Source of the DNA: Brucella pecoris
GTDB lineage: Bacteria > Pseudomonadota > Alphaproteobacteria > Rhizobiales > Rhizobiaceae
NCBI RefSeq assembly: GCF_006376675.1
Contig: NZ_VEWK01000014.1
Location: forward strand, 48,287 to 112,286
Direction: 5' to 3'
Length of the DNA stretch: 64,000 bases
In this document: positions 26,965 through 35,894 of the stretch, piece after piece
Layout: the number at the start of each line of letters is the position of its first letter
Position numbering within the stretch: position 1 is the stretch's first letter
Notes under the pieces: generated by a model
Seen by the model: only the letters and a program-made list of their open reading frames with translations
Database searches by the model: none
Told to the model about the DNA's origin: nothing
Made by a program: the position numbers and the translations under genes

Positions 26965-28221
26965 ATGCACATAAACTTGACCTATCGCATTGAGACAACC
27001 GGCAGCATCGAGCAGATGGCAGCTAAGATCGCGAGTGATCAGTCGACCGGTACTTTCGTCTCCGTTCCCGGTGAAACGGAAGAGCTGAAGGCGCGCGTTG
27101 CGGCACGCGTGCTCGCAATTCGTCTACTTGAAGACGCAACCGTGCCTGCATGGCCGGAGCTTGAATCCGGTCACGGGCCGATCAAGCGCGCCGATGTCGA
27201 TATTGCCTTTCCGCTTGATGCTATCGGCACCGACCTTGCAGCGCTGATGACGATTGCCGTTGGCGGCGTTTACTCGATCAAGGGCATGACCGGCATTCGC
27301 GTTGTCGATATGAAGCTGCCGGATGCATTTCGTACAGCCCATCCCGGACCACAGTTCGGGATTGCCGGAAGCCGTCGCCTCACGGGCGTTGAAAAGCGCC
27401 CGATCCTCGGCACCATCGTCAAGCCAGCCCTCGGCCTGCGTCCGTATGAAACAGCAGAACTCGTCGGCGAATTGATCGAATCCGGTGTTGATTTCATCAA
27501 GGACGATGAAAAACTGATGAGCCCGGCCTATTCGCCGCTCAAAGAGCGCATTGAAGCGATCATGCCGCGCATTCTTGATCACGAGCAGAAGACTGGCAAA
27601 AAGGTCATGTATGCCTTTGGCATCTCCCATGCCGATCCCGATGTCATGATGCGCAACCATGACATGGTATTGAAAGCTGGCGGCAATTGCGCCGTGGTCA
27701 ACATCAATTCGGTTGGCTTTGGCGGCATGAGCTTCCTGCGCAAGCGCTCAGGCCTCGTGCTCCACGCCCACCGCAATGGCTGGGACGTCCTGACCCGCAA
27801 TCCAGGCGCTGGTATGGATTTCCGCGTCTATCAGCAGTTCTGGCGCCTGCTCGGCGTCGATCAGTTCCAGATCAACGGCATTCGCGTGAAATATTGGGAG
27901 CCGGACGAAAGCTTCGTCAATTCGTTCAAGGCTGTCAGCACGCCATTGTTCACGCCTGCCGATTGCCCGCTTCCCGTTGCCGGTTCCGGCCAGTGGGGCG
28001 GTCAGGCGCCTGAAACCTATGAACGTACAGGCCGCACCACGGATCTGCTTTATCTGTGCGGTGGCGGCATTGTCAGCCATCCCGGAGGTCCTGCTGCGGG
28101 CGTTCGCGCCGTTCAGCAAGCATGGGAAGCAGCAGTCGCTGGTATCCCGCTTGAAACATATGCAGCCGATCACCCAGAACTTGCAGCCTCGCTCGCAAAG
28201 TTCGGGAAAGGTGGCGAATAA
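26965..28221 (+). CDS. oiaX/oiaT: RuBisCO-like protein of D-apiose catabolism (3-oxo-isoapionate-4-phosphate transcarboxylase/hydrolase or decarboxylase)
   Basis: A 418-residue RuBisCO large-subunit homologue. The catalytic core is preserved: Lys153 in TIVKPALGL, the carbamylated lysine and metal ligands in FIKDDE (Lys179, Asp181, Glu182), His in LHAHRNGW and GGGIVSHPGG at the phosphate site. It does not fix CO2: RuBisCO-like proteins of apiose operons act on 3-oxo-isoapionate-4-phosphate, either cleaving it to 3-phosphoglycerate and glycolate or decarboxylating it. No tetrulose-phosphate isomerase is present, which favours the first reaction, but this is inference. The frame is open far upstream; the start at 26965 gives the family's MHINLTYRIE N-terminus, while ATG 26911 abuts the operator. 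Confidence 0.87.
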   Translation: MHINLTYRIETTGSIEQMAAKIASDQSTGTFVSVPGETEELKARVAARVLAIRLLEDATVPAWPELESGHGPIKRADVDIAFPLDAIGTDLAALMTIAVGGVYSIKGMTGIRVVDMKLPDAFRTAHPGPQFGIAGSRRLTGVEKRPILGTIVKPALGLRPYETAELVGELIESGVDFIKDDEKLMSPAYSPLKERIEAIMPRILDHEQKTGKKVMYAFGISHADPDVMMRNHDMVLKAGGNCAVVNINSVGFGGMSFLRKRSGLVLHAHRNGWDVLTRNPGAGMDFRVYQQFWRLLGVDQFQINGIRVKYWEPDESFVNSFKAVSTPLFTPADCPLPVAGSGQWGGQAPETYERTGRTTDLLYLCGGGIVSHPGGPAAGVRAVQQAWEAAVAGIPLETYAADHPELAASLAKFGKGGE

Positions 28222-29567
28222 TGTCACAGGCTTCCAGCGAATTGCTATTGTCCTATTACGGTGACGACCTCACCGGCTCGACTGATGTCATGGAGGCACT
28301 TGCTTCCCACGGCGTCGACACTGTTCTGTTTATGAATGTGCCGGATGAGTCGCTGCTTGCACGCTTTTCGCACTGCAAAGCCATCGGGCTTGCAGGCACC
28401 AGCCGCAGCGAAACGCCGGAATGGATGCAGGAACACCTCACGCCCGCATTCAACTGGCTGAAAAACCTCAATGCGGCGATTGCCCATTACAAGGTCTGCT
28501 CGACATTCGATTCCGCACCGCATGTCGGCAATATCGGCAAGGCCGTGGAAATTGGCAAAGCAATCTTCGATCAAGCCTATGTGCCGGTGATTGTCGGTGC
28601 CCCGCAGCTCAAGCGTTACACATCTTTCGGCAATTTGTTCGCCGCCTATCAGGGCGAAACCTATCGCATCGACCGCCATCCCGTCATGAGCCGCCATCCG
28701 GTCACGCCAATGCATGAGGCAGACCTGCGCGTGCATCTGGCTCAGCAGACAGCGCTTAACACCGTGCTCGCTGATCTCGTAGCGCTTTCAGCCGCCGATG
28801 CGAATGAGCGTGTAAACGCGATTGTCAAAGATGCTGACGGAATGGTGCTCCTCGACGTCGATAGCCATGAAAGCCAATTGCAGGCAGGCGAACAGCTCTG
28901 GCGTTTGCGTTCCCGCGATGGCTGGTTTGTCGCTGGTTCGTCGGGCGTTGAATATGCGCTTCTGGCCGCTTGGGCCAAGTCGGGACTGATCGGTGCGAAA
29001 AAAGAGTTTCCACTTCCGGGCAAGGCTGACCGCATTGCGGTCGTTTCAGGAAGCGTTTCACCGACGACAGAACGTCAGATTCGTCATGCGACAGAATCAG
29101 GTTTTACCGGCATAGATCTCAACCCTCTCGATCTTTTGGGCGAAAGCAGCAATCAGGCAATCGAAACCGCCGTTACTGAAGGCCAGAAGGCACTTAAGCA
29201 GGGCAAAAGCGTAATCCTCAACACCGCCCTTGGCCCTTCGGCTGATCGAGGCACCGAAATCGACAAGATCGCAGGCAGCCGCCACAAGCTGGCCCGTAGC
29301 CTCGGCTTCATCCTCCGCAGCCTTGTCGAACGCGAACAGCTTACCCGCGCAGTTATTGCAGGCGGCGACACTTCCAGCCACGCATTGCGTGAATTGCATG
29401 TCGATGCACTCACCACGCTTTTGCCGCTTCCACAAACTCCGGGGTCGCCGCTTTGCACGGCACACGGCGCTCACGCCGCCACCAACGGCCTGCAGGTTGC
29501 CCTCAAGGGCGGCCAGGTCGGTTCTGACGGTTACTTCAGTCAGATTCGCGACGGGGTGACCGCTTGA
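28221..29567 (+). CDS. oiaK: 3-oxo-isoapionate kinase (four-carbon acid sugar kinase family, DUF1537)
   Basis: A 448-residue kinase. The N-terminal substrate domain begins YYGDDLTGSTDVM (13-25), the family signature, and the C-terminal ATP domain contains VIAGGDTSSHALRELHV and LKGGQVGSDGYF. It phosphorylates the 4-hydroxyl of 3-oxo-isoapionate before the RuBisCO-like protein acts. The start overlaps the preceding stop (TAATG), so translation is coupled. DUF1537 members differ in substrate, but co-occurrence with apnO, apsD and apnL makes this assignment strong. Confidence 0.88.
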   Translation: MSQASSELLLSYYGDDLTGSTDVMEALASHGVDTVLFMNVPDESLLARFSHCKAIGLAGTSRSETPEWMQEHLTPAFNWLKNLNAAIAHYKVCSTFDSAPHVGNIGKAVEIGKAIFDQAYVPVIVGAPQLKRYTSFGNLFAAYQGETYRIDRHPVMSRHPVTPMHEADLRVHLAQQTALNTVLADLVALSAADANERVNAIVKDADGMVLLDVDSHESQLQAGEQLWRLRSRDGWFVAGSSGVEYALLAAWAKSGLIGAKKEFPLPGKADRIAVVSGSVSPTTERQIRHATESGFTGIDLNPLDLLGESSNQAIETAVTEGQKALKQGKSVILNTALGPSADRGTEIDKIAGSRHKLARSLGFILRSLVEREQLTRAVIAGGDTSSHALRELHVDALTTLLPLPQTPGSPLCTAHGAHAATNGLQVALKGGQVGSDGYFSQIRDGVTA

Positions 29568-29584
29568 ATCTGGAATACTCATTG

Positions 29585-29599
29585 ACTGGTTATACCAGT
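29585..29599. promoter_or_regulatory. FadR-type palindromic operator before apnO
   Basis: ACTGGTTATACCAGT is an inverted repeat with 6-bp arms and a 3-nt centre; its core TGGTTATACCA matches the FadR-type consensus TGGTNNNACCA. It lies 35 nt upstream of the apnO start, between oiaK and apnO, implying an internal regulated promoter in the operon. Confidence 0.65.
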
Positions 29600-29633
29600 T
29601 GAGCTACCAAAAGTCTGGGAAGGAACTACAATC

Positions 29634-30461
29634 ATGACAGCTATCGCTTTGTTCGGAGCGGGCGGCAAGATGGGCTACCGTCTGGCCAAGAACCTCAAGG
29701 GTTCGCGCTTTGACGTACGTCACATCGAAGTCAGCGACGCAGGCAAGGCACGCCTGAAGAACGACCTCGGCATCGACACCATCGATGCTGATGCAGGTCT
29801 TGAAGGCGCTGAAGTCGTCATTCTGGCTGTGCCGGATACCATCATCGGCAAGGTTGCTGCAGGCATCGTTGACAAGCTGAAGCCAGGCACAATGGTTATT
29901 GCGCTCGACGCAGCTGCGCCATTCGCCGGTCATCTGCCAGAGCGCGCAGACCTTACCTATTTCGTGACGCATCCTTGCCATCCGCCGATCTTCAACGACG
30001 AAACAGACATGCAGGCAAAGAAGGACCACTTCGGCGGTCTGTTTGCCAAGCAGCACATCGTTTCGGCTCTGATGCAGGGTCCAGAAGAAGCCTATGCGCT
30101 TGGTGAAGAAATCGCCAAGGTCATCTGGGCACCTGTCATGCGCTCGCACCGCGTAACCGTCGAGCAGCTCGCAATCCTCGAGCCAGGTCTTTCGGAAACC
30201 GTTTGCGCTTCGCTTCTGGTCGTCATGAAGCAGGCCATGGACGAAAGCGTTCGTCGCGGCGTTCCTGAAGAAGCTGCTCGCGACTTCCTGCTTGGCCACA
30301 TGAATGTTCTCGGCGCCGTCATTTTTGGCGAAGTTCAGGGCGTATTCTCCGATGCCTGCAACAAGGCAATCGAATTCGGCATTCCTGCGCTGATGCGCGA
30401 TGACTGGAAGAACGTTTTCGAACCGGAAGAAATCGCAGAAAGCATCCGTCGCATTACGTGA
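29634..30461 (+). CDS. apnO: D-apionate oxidoisomerase
   Basis: A 275-residue NAD-dependent enzyme that oxidises D-apionate with migration of its hydroxymethyl group, giving 3-oxo-isoapionate. The N-terminal Rossmann motif GAGGKMG (8-14) is of the 6-phosphogluconate dehydrogenase-like type, followed by IILAVPDTIIGK-like strand segments and THPCHPPIFND, a family-specific active-site block. The gene follows a palindromic operator and AAGGA. The name rests on the gene set: kinase, RuBisCO-like protein, apiose dehydrogenase and apionate lactonase all occur in the same operon. Confidence 0.87.
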   Translation: MTAIALFGAGGKMGYRLAKNLKGSRFDVRHIEVSDAGKARLKNDLGIDTIDADAGLEGAEVVILAVPDTIIGKVAAGIVDKLKPGTMVIALDAAAPFAGHLPERADLTYFVTHPCHPPIFNDETDMQAKKDHFGGLFAKQHIVSALMQGPEEAYALGEEIAKVIWAPVMRSHRVTVEQLAILEPGLSETVCASLLVVMKQAMDESVRRGVPEEAARDFLLGHMNVLGAVIFGEVQGVFSDACNKAIEFGIPALMRDDWKNVFEPEEIAESIRRIT

Positions 30462-30469
30462 CGTCACTT

Positions 30470-30489
30470 GGGAGGGCGCAAGCCCTCCC
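30470..30489 (+). promoter_or_regulatory. GNRA-loop hairpin between apnO and the binding-protein gene
   Basis: GGGAGGGC-GCAA-GCCCTCCC is a perfect 8-bp stem closed by a GNRA tetraloop, 9 nt after the apnO stop. A weak U-run (CTTTTGGG) comes later. It may end part of the upstream transcripts or protect the downstream message from decay. Confidence 0.5.
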
Positions 30490-30533
30490 CACTTACCGCC
30501 CTTTTGGGAAACGGGGCTTATTGGGAGGTCTAC

Positions 30534-31490
30534 ATGAAGTTTACACGCAGGAAAATTGCGCGCGGTTTTGCGATTGCAGCCGTCTCGGCAACATTGGCAG
30601 GCAGCGTTGTCATGCCAGCCTGGGCTGCCGATCTTATCGCGATCATCACACCATCGCATGACAATCCATTCTATAAAGCCGAAGCTGTCGGCGCGGAAGC
30701 CAGGGCCAAGGAGCTTGGCTACGATACGCTGATCCTTCAGCATGATGACGACGCGACCAAGCAGTCGCAGCTTGTCGATACGGCCATCGGCCGTGGCGCA
30801 AAGGCGATCATCCTCGACAATGCCGGTTCGGAAGCATCGATTGCGGCCGTTCAGAAGGCCAAGGACGCGAAGATCCCTTCGTTCCTGATCGACCGTGAAA
30901 TCAATGCCTCGGGTGTTGCTGTTTCGCAGATCGTTTCGAACAACTATCAGGGCGCTCAGCTCGGCGCTGAAGAATTCGTCAAGCTGATGGGCGAAACCGG
31001 CAATTATGTCGAGCTGCTTGGTCGCGAATCCGATCTCAATGCTGGCACCCGCTCCAAGGGCTATCACGACGTCATCGACGAATATCCAGACATGAAGATG
31101 GTTGCGCAGCAGTCTGCCAACTGGAGCCAGACTGAAGCTTTCACCAAGATGCAGAGCATTCTGCAGGCAAACCCTGATATCAAGGGCGTGATTTCCGGCA
31201 ACGACACCATGGCTATGGGTGCATGGGCAGCGCTTGAAGCTGCAGGTCGCAAGGACGTTATCGTTGTCGGCTTTGACGGCTCCAACGATGTGCGGGACTC
31301 CATCAAGGCTGGCGGCATCAAGGCAACTGTTCTTCAGCCAGCTTACGCTCAAGCACAGATGGCTGTCGTACAGGCTGACGAATATATCAAGACCGGTAAG
31401 GGTCCTGCTGAAGAAAAGCAGCTGATGGACTGCGTCCTCATCAATCCTGACAATGCAGACAAGCTCGAAACCTTCGCTTTGAAGGACTAG
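30534..31490 (+). CDS. Periplasmic D-apiose-binding protein of ABC importer (RbsB-like)
   Basis: A 318-residue secreted solute-binding protein with signal peptide MKFTRRKIARGFAIAAVSAT and cleavage near AWAAD. The mature protein is ribose-binding-like: IITPSHDNPFYKAEAVGAE, ILQHDDDATKQSQLVD, FLIDREINASG and ISGNDTMAMGA with VGFDGSND. GGGAGG lies 5 nt before the ATG at 30534. Solute-binding proteins of this type from apiose operons bind D-apiose. It is flanked by hairpins on both sides, which should favour its higher expression. Confidence 0.87.
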   Translation: MKFTRRKIARGFAIAAVSATLAGSVVMPAWAADLIAIITPSHDNPFYKAEAVGAEARAKELGYDTLILQHDDDATKQSQLVDTAIGRGAKAIILDNAGSEASIAAVQKAKDAKIPSFLIDREINASGVAVSQIVSNNYQGAQLGAEEFVKLMGETGNYVELLGRESDLNAGTRSKGYHDVIDEYPDMKMVAQQSANWSQTEAFTKMQSILQANPDIKGVISGNDTMAMGAWAALEAAGRKDVIVVGFDGSNDVRDSIKAGGIKATVLQPAYAQAQMAVVQADEYIKTGKGPAEEKQLMDCVLINPDNADKLETFALKD

Positions 31491-31510
31491 CTCCCAAGGC
31501 TTGCGACATC

Positions 31511-31538
31511 GGGAGCGCCGACAAATGTTAGCGCTCCC
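31511..31538 (+). promoter_or_regulatory. Hairpin after the apiose-binding-protein gene
   Basis: GGGAGCGC at 31511-31518 pairs perfectly with GCGCTCCC at 31531-31538 around a 12-nt loop, 20 nt after the stop. No U-run follows, so it is more likely a 3' stabiliser or attenuator than a complete terminator. Confidence 0.5.
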
Positions 31539-31567
31539 CATATGTTCCTAATACCAAGGATAAATTC

Positions 31568-32212
31568 ATGTCAGTGCTGAAGTCAGCTTCCATTATCCTG
31601 CTGGCCTGCGGTGTCGCGCTTTCGGGCTGCAAAATCATCAAGACTCCGACAGCAGAAGAAGCCGCAGAAGCACGCGGCGATAATTTCAATCCCGATCGTT
31701 CGGTTGCCGACATCTGGGACTCAAAAGTTAAGCCGTTTTTTGCCCCGAAAACTGCAACGCTTGATGAAGTGATGCAGGCAGCAAACGCAGATGCGGATGC
31801 CGCTGGAGCAAAATACGGCCATCGCGAAAAGCAGGGCAATGCCCCCTGGACTTTTGCAGCCAAGCTTGAAGGCACTGTGGTCGCCGCCGAAACGAAATCG
31901 CGCGCAGCATATGTTGATGTCGACAGCAATGGCGATGGCAAGGCCGATGCACGTGTGCAGATCGGGCCGACGGTTCGCGGCAGCGCAATCCGCGACAGCC
32001 TTTCCTTTGTGAACTTCAACGAGTTTCGCAATCAGATCGACTGGGCTCAGTTTGGCAAGGCGTTCAACACCCGCGTCAATGACGATGTTCTTTCAAAGCT
32101 TCCGCGCGAAGATCTGGTTGGCATGAAGGTGAAAGCCGAAGGTGCTTTCCCGTTGCCATCGAAGGGACAGCTTCCTCTTGTCACGCCAGTTTCCATCTCT
32201 TTGGAGAAATAA
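31568..32212 (+). CDS. DUF2291 periplasmic lipoprotein linked to sugar ABC importer
   Basis: A 214-residue protein with lipobox ALSGC after a short hydrophobic signal (MSVLKSASIILLACGVALSG). The mature part shows the DUF2291 pattern, with VADIWDSKVKPFF near the start and WTFAAKLEGTVVAAETKSRAA, VDVDSNGDGKADARVQIGP in the middle. Genes of this family sit between the binding protein and ATPase of many ribose-type importers, yet their role is not known; anchoring or assisting substrate delivery is a guess. AAGGA precedes the ATG. Confidence 0.8.
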   Translation: MSVLKSASIILLACGVALSGCKIIKTPTAEEAAEARGDNFNPDRSVADIWDSKVKPFFAPKTATLDEVMQAANADADAAGAKYGHREKQGNAPWTFAAKLEGTVVAAETKSRAAYVDVDSNGDGKADARVQIGPTVRGSAIRDSLSFVNFNEFRNQIDWAQFGKAFNTRVNDDVLSKLPREDLVGMKVKAEGAFPLPSKGQLPLVTPVSISLEK

Positions 32213-32215
32213 TCG

Positions 32216-33793
32216 ATGGAGACGGAAATGAACCCAAAGGACGATATCGTCCTCAAGCTTGAGGATGTTTCCAAGGTTTACTCGGGCATTGTCGCGGTCA
32301 AGCGTGCCAATCTCGAATTGCGTCGCGGCTCGGTCAATGTGCTTGTCGGTGAAAACGGTGCTGGCAAATCCACGCTGATGAAAATCATCGCTGGCGTTGA
32401 ACGCCCAACCATGGGGAAGATTATTCTCGATGGAGAGGAAGTGTCATTCGACAGTCCAGCCGACGCGCAAAAGCGCTGTATTGCGATGATCTTTCAAGAA
32501 CTGAACCTGTTTTCAAACATGTCGGTGGCAGAGAATATCTTTGCCACACGCGAAATCATGCGCGGGTTGCGCGGTATCGACCACAAGGCGCAGGTTGTAA
32601 AAGCCAACGAATACCTCGACCGACTCGATGCAGGCATCAGTGCAAATACGCTTGTCGCCGATTTGCCGATTGGTCAGCAGCAGCTTGTCGAAATCGCAAA
32701 GGCAATCTCGATTGATGCACGCATTGTCATTATGGACGAGCCAACATCCGCACTTTCTGCAGCCGAAGTCGACATTCTTTTCAAGGTGATTGCCGAGCTG
32801 AAAAGTCAGGGCGTCGCAATCGTCTATATTTCGCATCGTCTCGAAGAACTGATGCGGATCGGCGATTACATCACCGTTTTGCGTGATGGAAAAATCACCG
32901 GGCAGGAAGAGATCAAGAATATCGATACGCAATGGATTGTGCGTTCGATGATTGGCTCCGATGCCAAGGATTTTGCAAAGCCTGTGACCCACAAGATCGG
33001 TGCAGAGCGGTTTCGTGCTGAAAACATCACCCTACCCCGCCCAACCGGCGGATTGGCAGTCGATGATGTATCGCTGAGTGTGCGCGCAGGCGAAGTTTTG
33101 GGCATTTACGGCCTGATGGGCGCGGGGCGCTCCGAGTTCTTCGAATGCGTGATGGGCCAGCATGGGCATTCCACTGGTAAGATCTATATTGATGGCGAGC
33201 AAGTGAAGGAGCGCGACACCACCCGTCGTATCCGGCGCGGTCTTGCGCTCATTCCGGAAGACCGTCAGCGCGAAGGTCTGGTGCAGATATTGTCGATTGC
33301 CAACAATCTGACACTGGCAAGCCTCGACCGTCTGGCCCGCTTCTTCCACATCACGTCAAAGCGTGAAAAGCAGGCCATTCAGGAAGCCATCAAGGACCTT
33401 TCGATCAAGGCACCCAACCCGGATTTTGAAGTCACTTCAATGTCAGGTGGCAACCAGCAGAAGGTCGTCATCGGCAAGGCGCTGATGACCAATCCAAAAG
33501 TTCTCCTGATGGACGAGCCATCGCGCGGCATTGATGTGGGCGCAAAGGCGGACGTCTTCCGCACCATGCGCAGGCTTGCCGCCGAGGGTCTTTCCATTCT
33601 TTTTTCAACCTCTGATCTGGAAGAAGTCATGGCGCTCTCCGATCGCATCGCGGTGCTCAGCAATGGGAAGCTGATTGCCATATTCGACCGCGATAAAGCG
33701 ACGGAAGCCGACATCGTTGCCGCTTCGGCCAAAGGCCACGGACATACGCATGACAACGACCACAACAAACAAACAAGGGAACTCGCGTCATGA
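32216..33793 (+). CDS. D-apiose ABC importer ATPase, RbsA type
   Basis: A 525-residue fused ATPase. The first domain has Walker A GENGAGKS, signature-like LPIGQQQLVEIAKA and Walker B IVIMDEPTSALS; the second has a degenerate P-loop GLMGAGRSE, LSGGNQQK-type SMSGGNQQKVVIGKA and LLMDEPSRGIDVGAK. The C-terminal tail is His- and Asn-rich (KGHGHTHDNDHNKQ), an oddity that could bind metal. An alternative start at 32228 has GGAG 6 nt upstream; either is acceptable. Its stop overlaps the permease start by ATGA. Confidence 0.9.
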   Translation: METEMNPKDDIVLKLEDVSKVYSGIVAVKRANLELRRGSVNVLVGENGAGKSTLMKIIAGVERPTMGKIILDGEEVSFDSPADAQKRCIAMIFQELNLFSNMSVAENIFATREIMRGLRGIDHKAQVVKANEYLDRLDAGISANTLVADLPIGQQQLVEIAKAISIDARIVIMDEPTSALSAAEVDILFKVIAELKSQGVAIVYISHRLEELMRIGDYITVLRDGKITGQEEIKNIDTQWIVRSMIGSDAKDFAKPVTHKIGAERFRAENITLPRPTGGLAVDDVSLSVRAGEVLGIYGLMGAGRSEFFECVMGQHGHSTGKIYIDGEQVKERDTTRRIRRGLALIPEDRQREGLVQILSIANNLTLASLDRLARFFHITSKREKQAIQEAIKDLSIKAPNPDFEVTSMSGGNQQKVVIGKALMTNPKVLLMDEPSRGIDVGAKADVFRTMRRLAAEGLSILFSTSDLEEVMALSDRIAVLSNGKLIAIFDRDKATEADIVAASAKGHGHTHDNDHNKQTRELAS

Positions 33794-34857
33794 CAGCCAA
33801 CACGACGACGGCCGCCACTGACTCAACCTTTAACAGCGGCTCGGCCCTGCTGACACTGATGAAACTGAGAACCTTCATCGCGCTTTTCGCTGTGTTTATC
33901 TTCTTCTCATTCGCAGCGCCAAATTTCCTTTCTGCCGCCAACCTGATCTTGATGTCGAAGCACGTAGCCCTTAACGCATTCCTTGCGATGGGCATGACCT
34001 TCGTCATCATCACGGGCGGCATCGATCTCTCGGTCGGCTCCATCGTCGGGCTTTGCGGTATGGTTGCCGGTGGCCTGCTGATCTATGGCGTTGACCTTGG
34101 TGTCGGCTATACGATCTATTTCAACATCATCGAAATCTCGCTGATCACATTGGCCGTTGGTGTCGCAGTCGGCTTCATAAACGGGCTATTGATAACCAAA
34201 CTGAATGTTGCGCCCTTCATTGCGACACTCGGCACGCTTTATGTAGCGCGTGGCCTGGCACTTCTGTCCTCGGACGGCCAGACCTTCCCGAACCTTGTAG
34301 GCCGCGAAGACCTGGGCACAACCGGCTTCGCCTTCCTCGGATCAGGCAGCATTCTCGGTCTTCCGGTCTCGATCTGGATTCTGATCGTCGTCGCATTGGC
34401 AGCAGCCTATATCGCGCGATACACGCCGCTTGGTCGCCAGATTTTCGCAGTCGGCGGCAATGAACGTGCGGCACGCATGTCGGGTATCCGCGTCGACCGC
34501 GTAAAGATGTTCGTTTACATGTTTTCGGGCTTCTGTGCTGCGATCGCCGGGCTTATCATCTCGTCCGAACTGATGTCGTCGCATCCGGCAACCGGCAACT
34601 CGTTCGAGCTGAACGCTATTGCGGCAGCCGTCCTCGGCGGCACTTCGATGTCGGGCGGACGCGGCACCATTGGCGGCACAATCATCGGTGCATTCGTCAT
34701 CGGTATTCTCTCCGACGGTCTGGTTATGATGGGCGTTTCGTCCTTCTGGCAGATGGTCATCAAGGGCCTTGTCATCATCATTGCCGTGGTGGTCGATCAG
34801 GCACAGCGCCGCCTCCAGCAGCGCGTTACACTCATGCAAATGGCAAAAGCGGGTTAA
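33790..34857 (+). CDS. D-apiose ABC importer permease, RbsC type
   Basis: A 355-residue inner-membrane protein with the family blocks MGMTFVIITGGIDLSVGSIVGL, FIATLGTLYVARGLALLSS and AIAAAVLGGTSMSGGRGTIGG. About ten hydrophobic segments are visible. It follows the ATPase by a 4-nt overlap and precedes apsD by 2 nt. Substrate D-apiose is inferred from the operon. Confidence 0.9.
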   Translation: MTANTTTAATDSTFNSGSALLTLMKLRTFIALFAVFIFFSFAAPNFLSAANLILMSKHVALNAFLAMGMTFVIITGGIDLSVGSIVGLCGMVAGGLLIYGVDLGVGYTIYFNIIEISLITLAVGVAVGFINGLLITKLNVAPFIATLGTLYVARGLALLSSDGQTFPNLVGREDLGTTGFAFLGSGSILGLPVSIWILIVVALAAAYIARYTPLGRQIFAVGGNERAARMSGIRVDRVKMFVYMFSGFCAAIAGLIISSELMSSHPATGNSFELNAIAAAVLGGTSMSGGRGTIGGTIIGAFVIGILSDGLVMMGVSSFWQMVIKGLVIIIAVVVDQAQRRLQQRVTLMQMAKAG

Positions 34858-34859
34858 AA

Positions 34860-35894
34860 ATGGCAGAATTGAATGGCGCTCTGATCGGCTGCGGTTTCTT
34901 CGCAATCAACCAGATGCATGCATGGAATGACGTTTCGGGTGCCAAGATCGTGGCAATCTGCGACCGTGATGCTGAGCGGTTGAAGATTGTCGGCGACCAG
35001 TTTGGGATCGAACGCCGCTACACGGATGCGGAGGCGCTGTTTGCAGATGGCGGCTTCGATTTTGTCGATATCGCCACCACGGTTTCAAGCCATCGTGTGC
35101 TGGTGGAACTTGCGGCTGCGCACAAGGTGCCAGCAATCTGCCAGAAGCCTTTTGCCAAAACGCTTGATGATGCAAAGGCCATGGTGAAGGTCTGCGATGA
35201 AGCAGGTATTCCGCTTATGGTGCATGAAAACTTCCGCTGGCAGACGCCTATTCAGGCAGTGCGCAAGGCACTCGACAGTGGTGTCATCGGCACGCCATTC
35301 TGGGGACGTTTCTCCTTCCGCTCCGGCTTCGACGTGTTTTCTGGCCAGCCTTATCTTGCAGAGGGTGAACGTTTCATCATTGAAGACTTAGGCATTCATA
35401 CGCTTGATATTGCGCGCTTTATTCTGGGTGATGTCACGAGCCTTGTTGCACGCACCAAGCGTGTGAACCCGAAGATCAAGGGTGAAGATGTAGCAACCAT
35501 TCTCATGGACCATGAAAATGGTGCTACTTCCATTGTCGATGTAAGCTATGCCACCAAGCTCGAAACTGATTCTTTCCCGGAAACACTCATTGAACTTGAT
35601 GGCACCGAAGGCTCGATCCGGCTTTATCAGGGTTATCGCCTTGAAGTGATTACGCCGAACGGCACCACGGTTTCCGACGTTTCGCCAAAACTGCTCTCAT
35701 GGGCCTCACGTCCATGGCACAATATTCAGGAAAGCGTCTTTGCCATTCAGCAGCATTGGGTCGACAAGCTGGCATCCGGTGAAGAAACCTCGACATCGGG
35801 TGCTGATAATCTCAAGACCTTCGCGCTCGTTGAAGCCGCCTATGACAGTGCGGCCAGCGGCAACCGCATCGACATTAACGCGTTGCTCAAATGA
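34860..35894 (+). CDS. apsD: D-apiose dehydrogenase (Gfo/Idh/MocA family)
   Basis: A 344-residue NAD(P)-dependent sugar dehydrogenase that oxidises D-apiose to apionolactone, the first catabolic step. It begins LNGALIGCGFFAINQMHAW, a Rossmann fold of Gfo/Idh/MocA type, and has the catalytic-lysine motif CQKPFAKTLDDAKAM and VHENFRWQTP, then a C-terminal alpha/beta domain with EDLGIHTLDIARFILGD. It overlaps apnL by ATGA, fitting coupled synthesis of dehydrogenase and lactonase. Confidence 0.88.
   Translation: MAELNGALIGCGFFAINQMHAWNDVSGAKIVAICDRDAERLKIVGDQFGIERRYTDAEALFADGGFDFVDIATTVSSHRVLVELAAAHKVPAICQKPFAKTLDDAKAMVKVCDEAGIPLMVHENFRWQTPIQAVRKALDSGVIGTPFWGRFSFRSGFDVFSGQPYLAEGERFIIEDLGIHTLDIARFILGDVTSLVARTKRVNPKIKGEDVATILMDHENGATSIVDVSYATKLETDSFPETLIELDGTEGSIRLYQGYRLEVITPNGTTVSDVSPKLLSWASRPWHNIQESVFAIQQHWVDKLASGEETSTSGADNLKTFALVEAAYDSAASGNRIDINALLK

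Noticed and set aside
29604..31541. Long minus-strand reading frame of about 645 codons opposite apnO and the apiose-binding protein
   Set aside because: It is the antisense of two well-supported genes, has a composition unlike real proteins (many Cys, His and Arg runs) and no ribosome-binding site.
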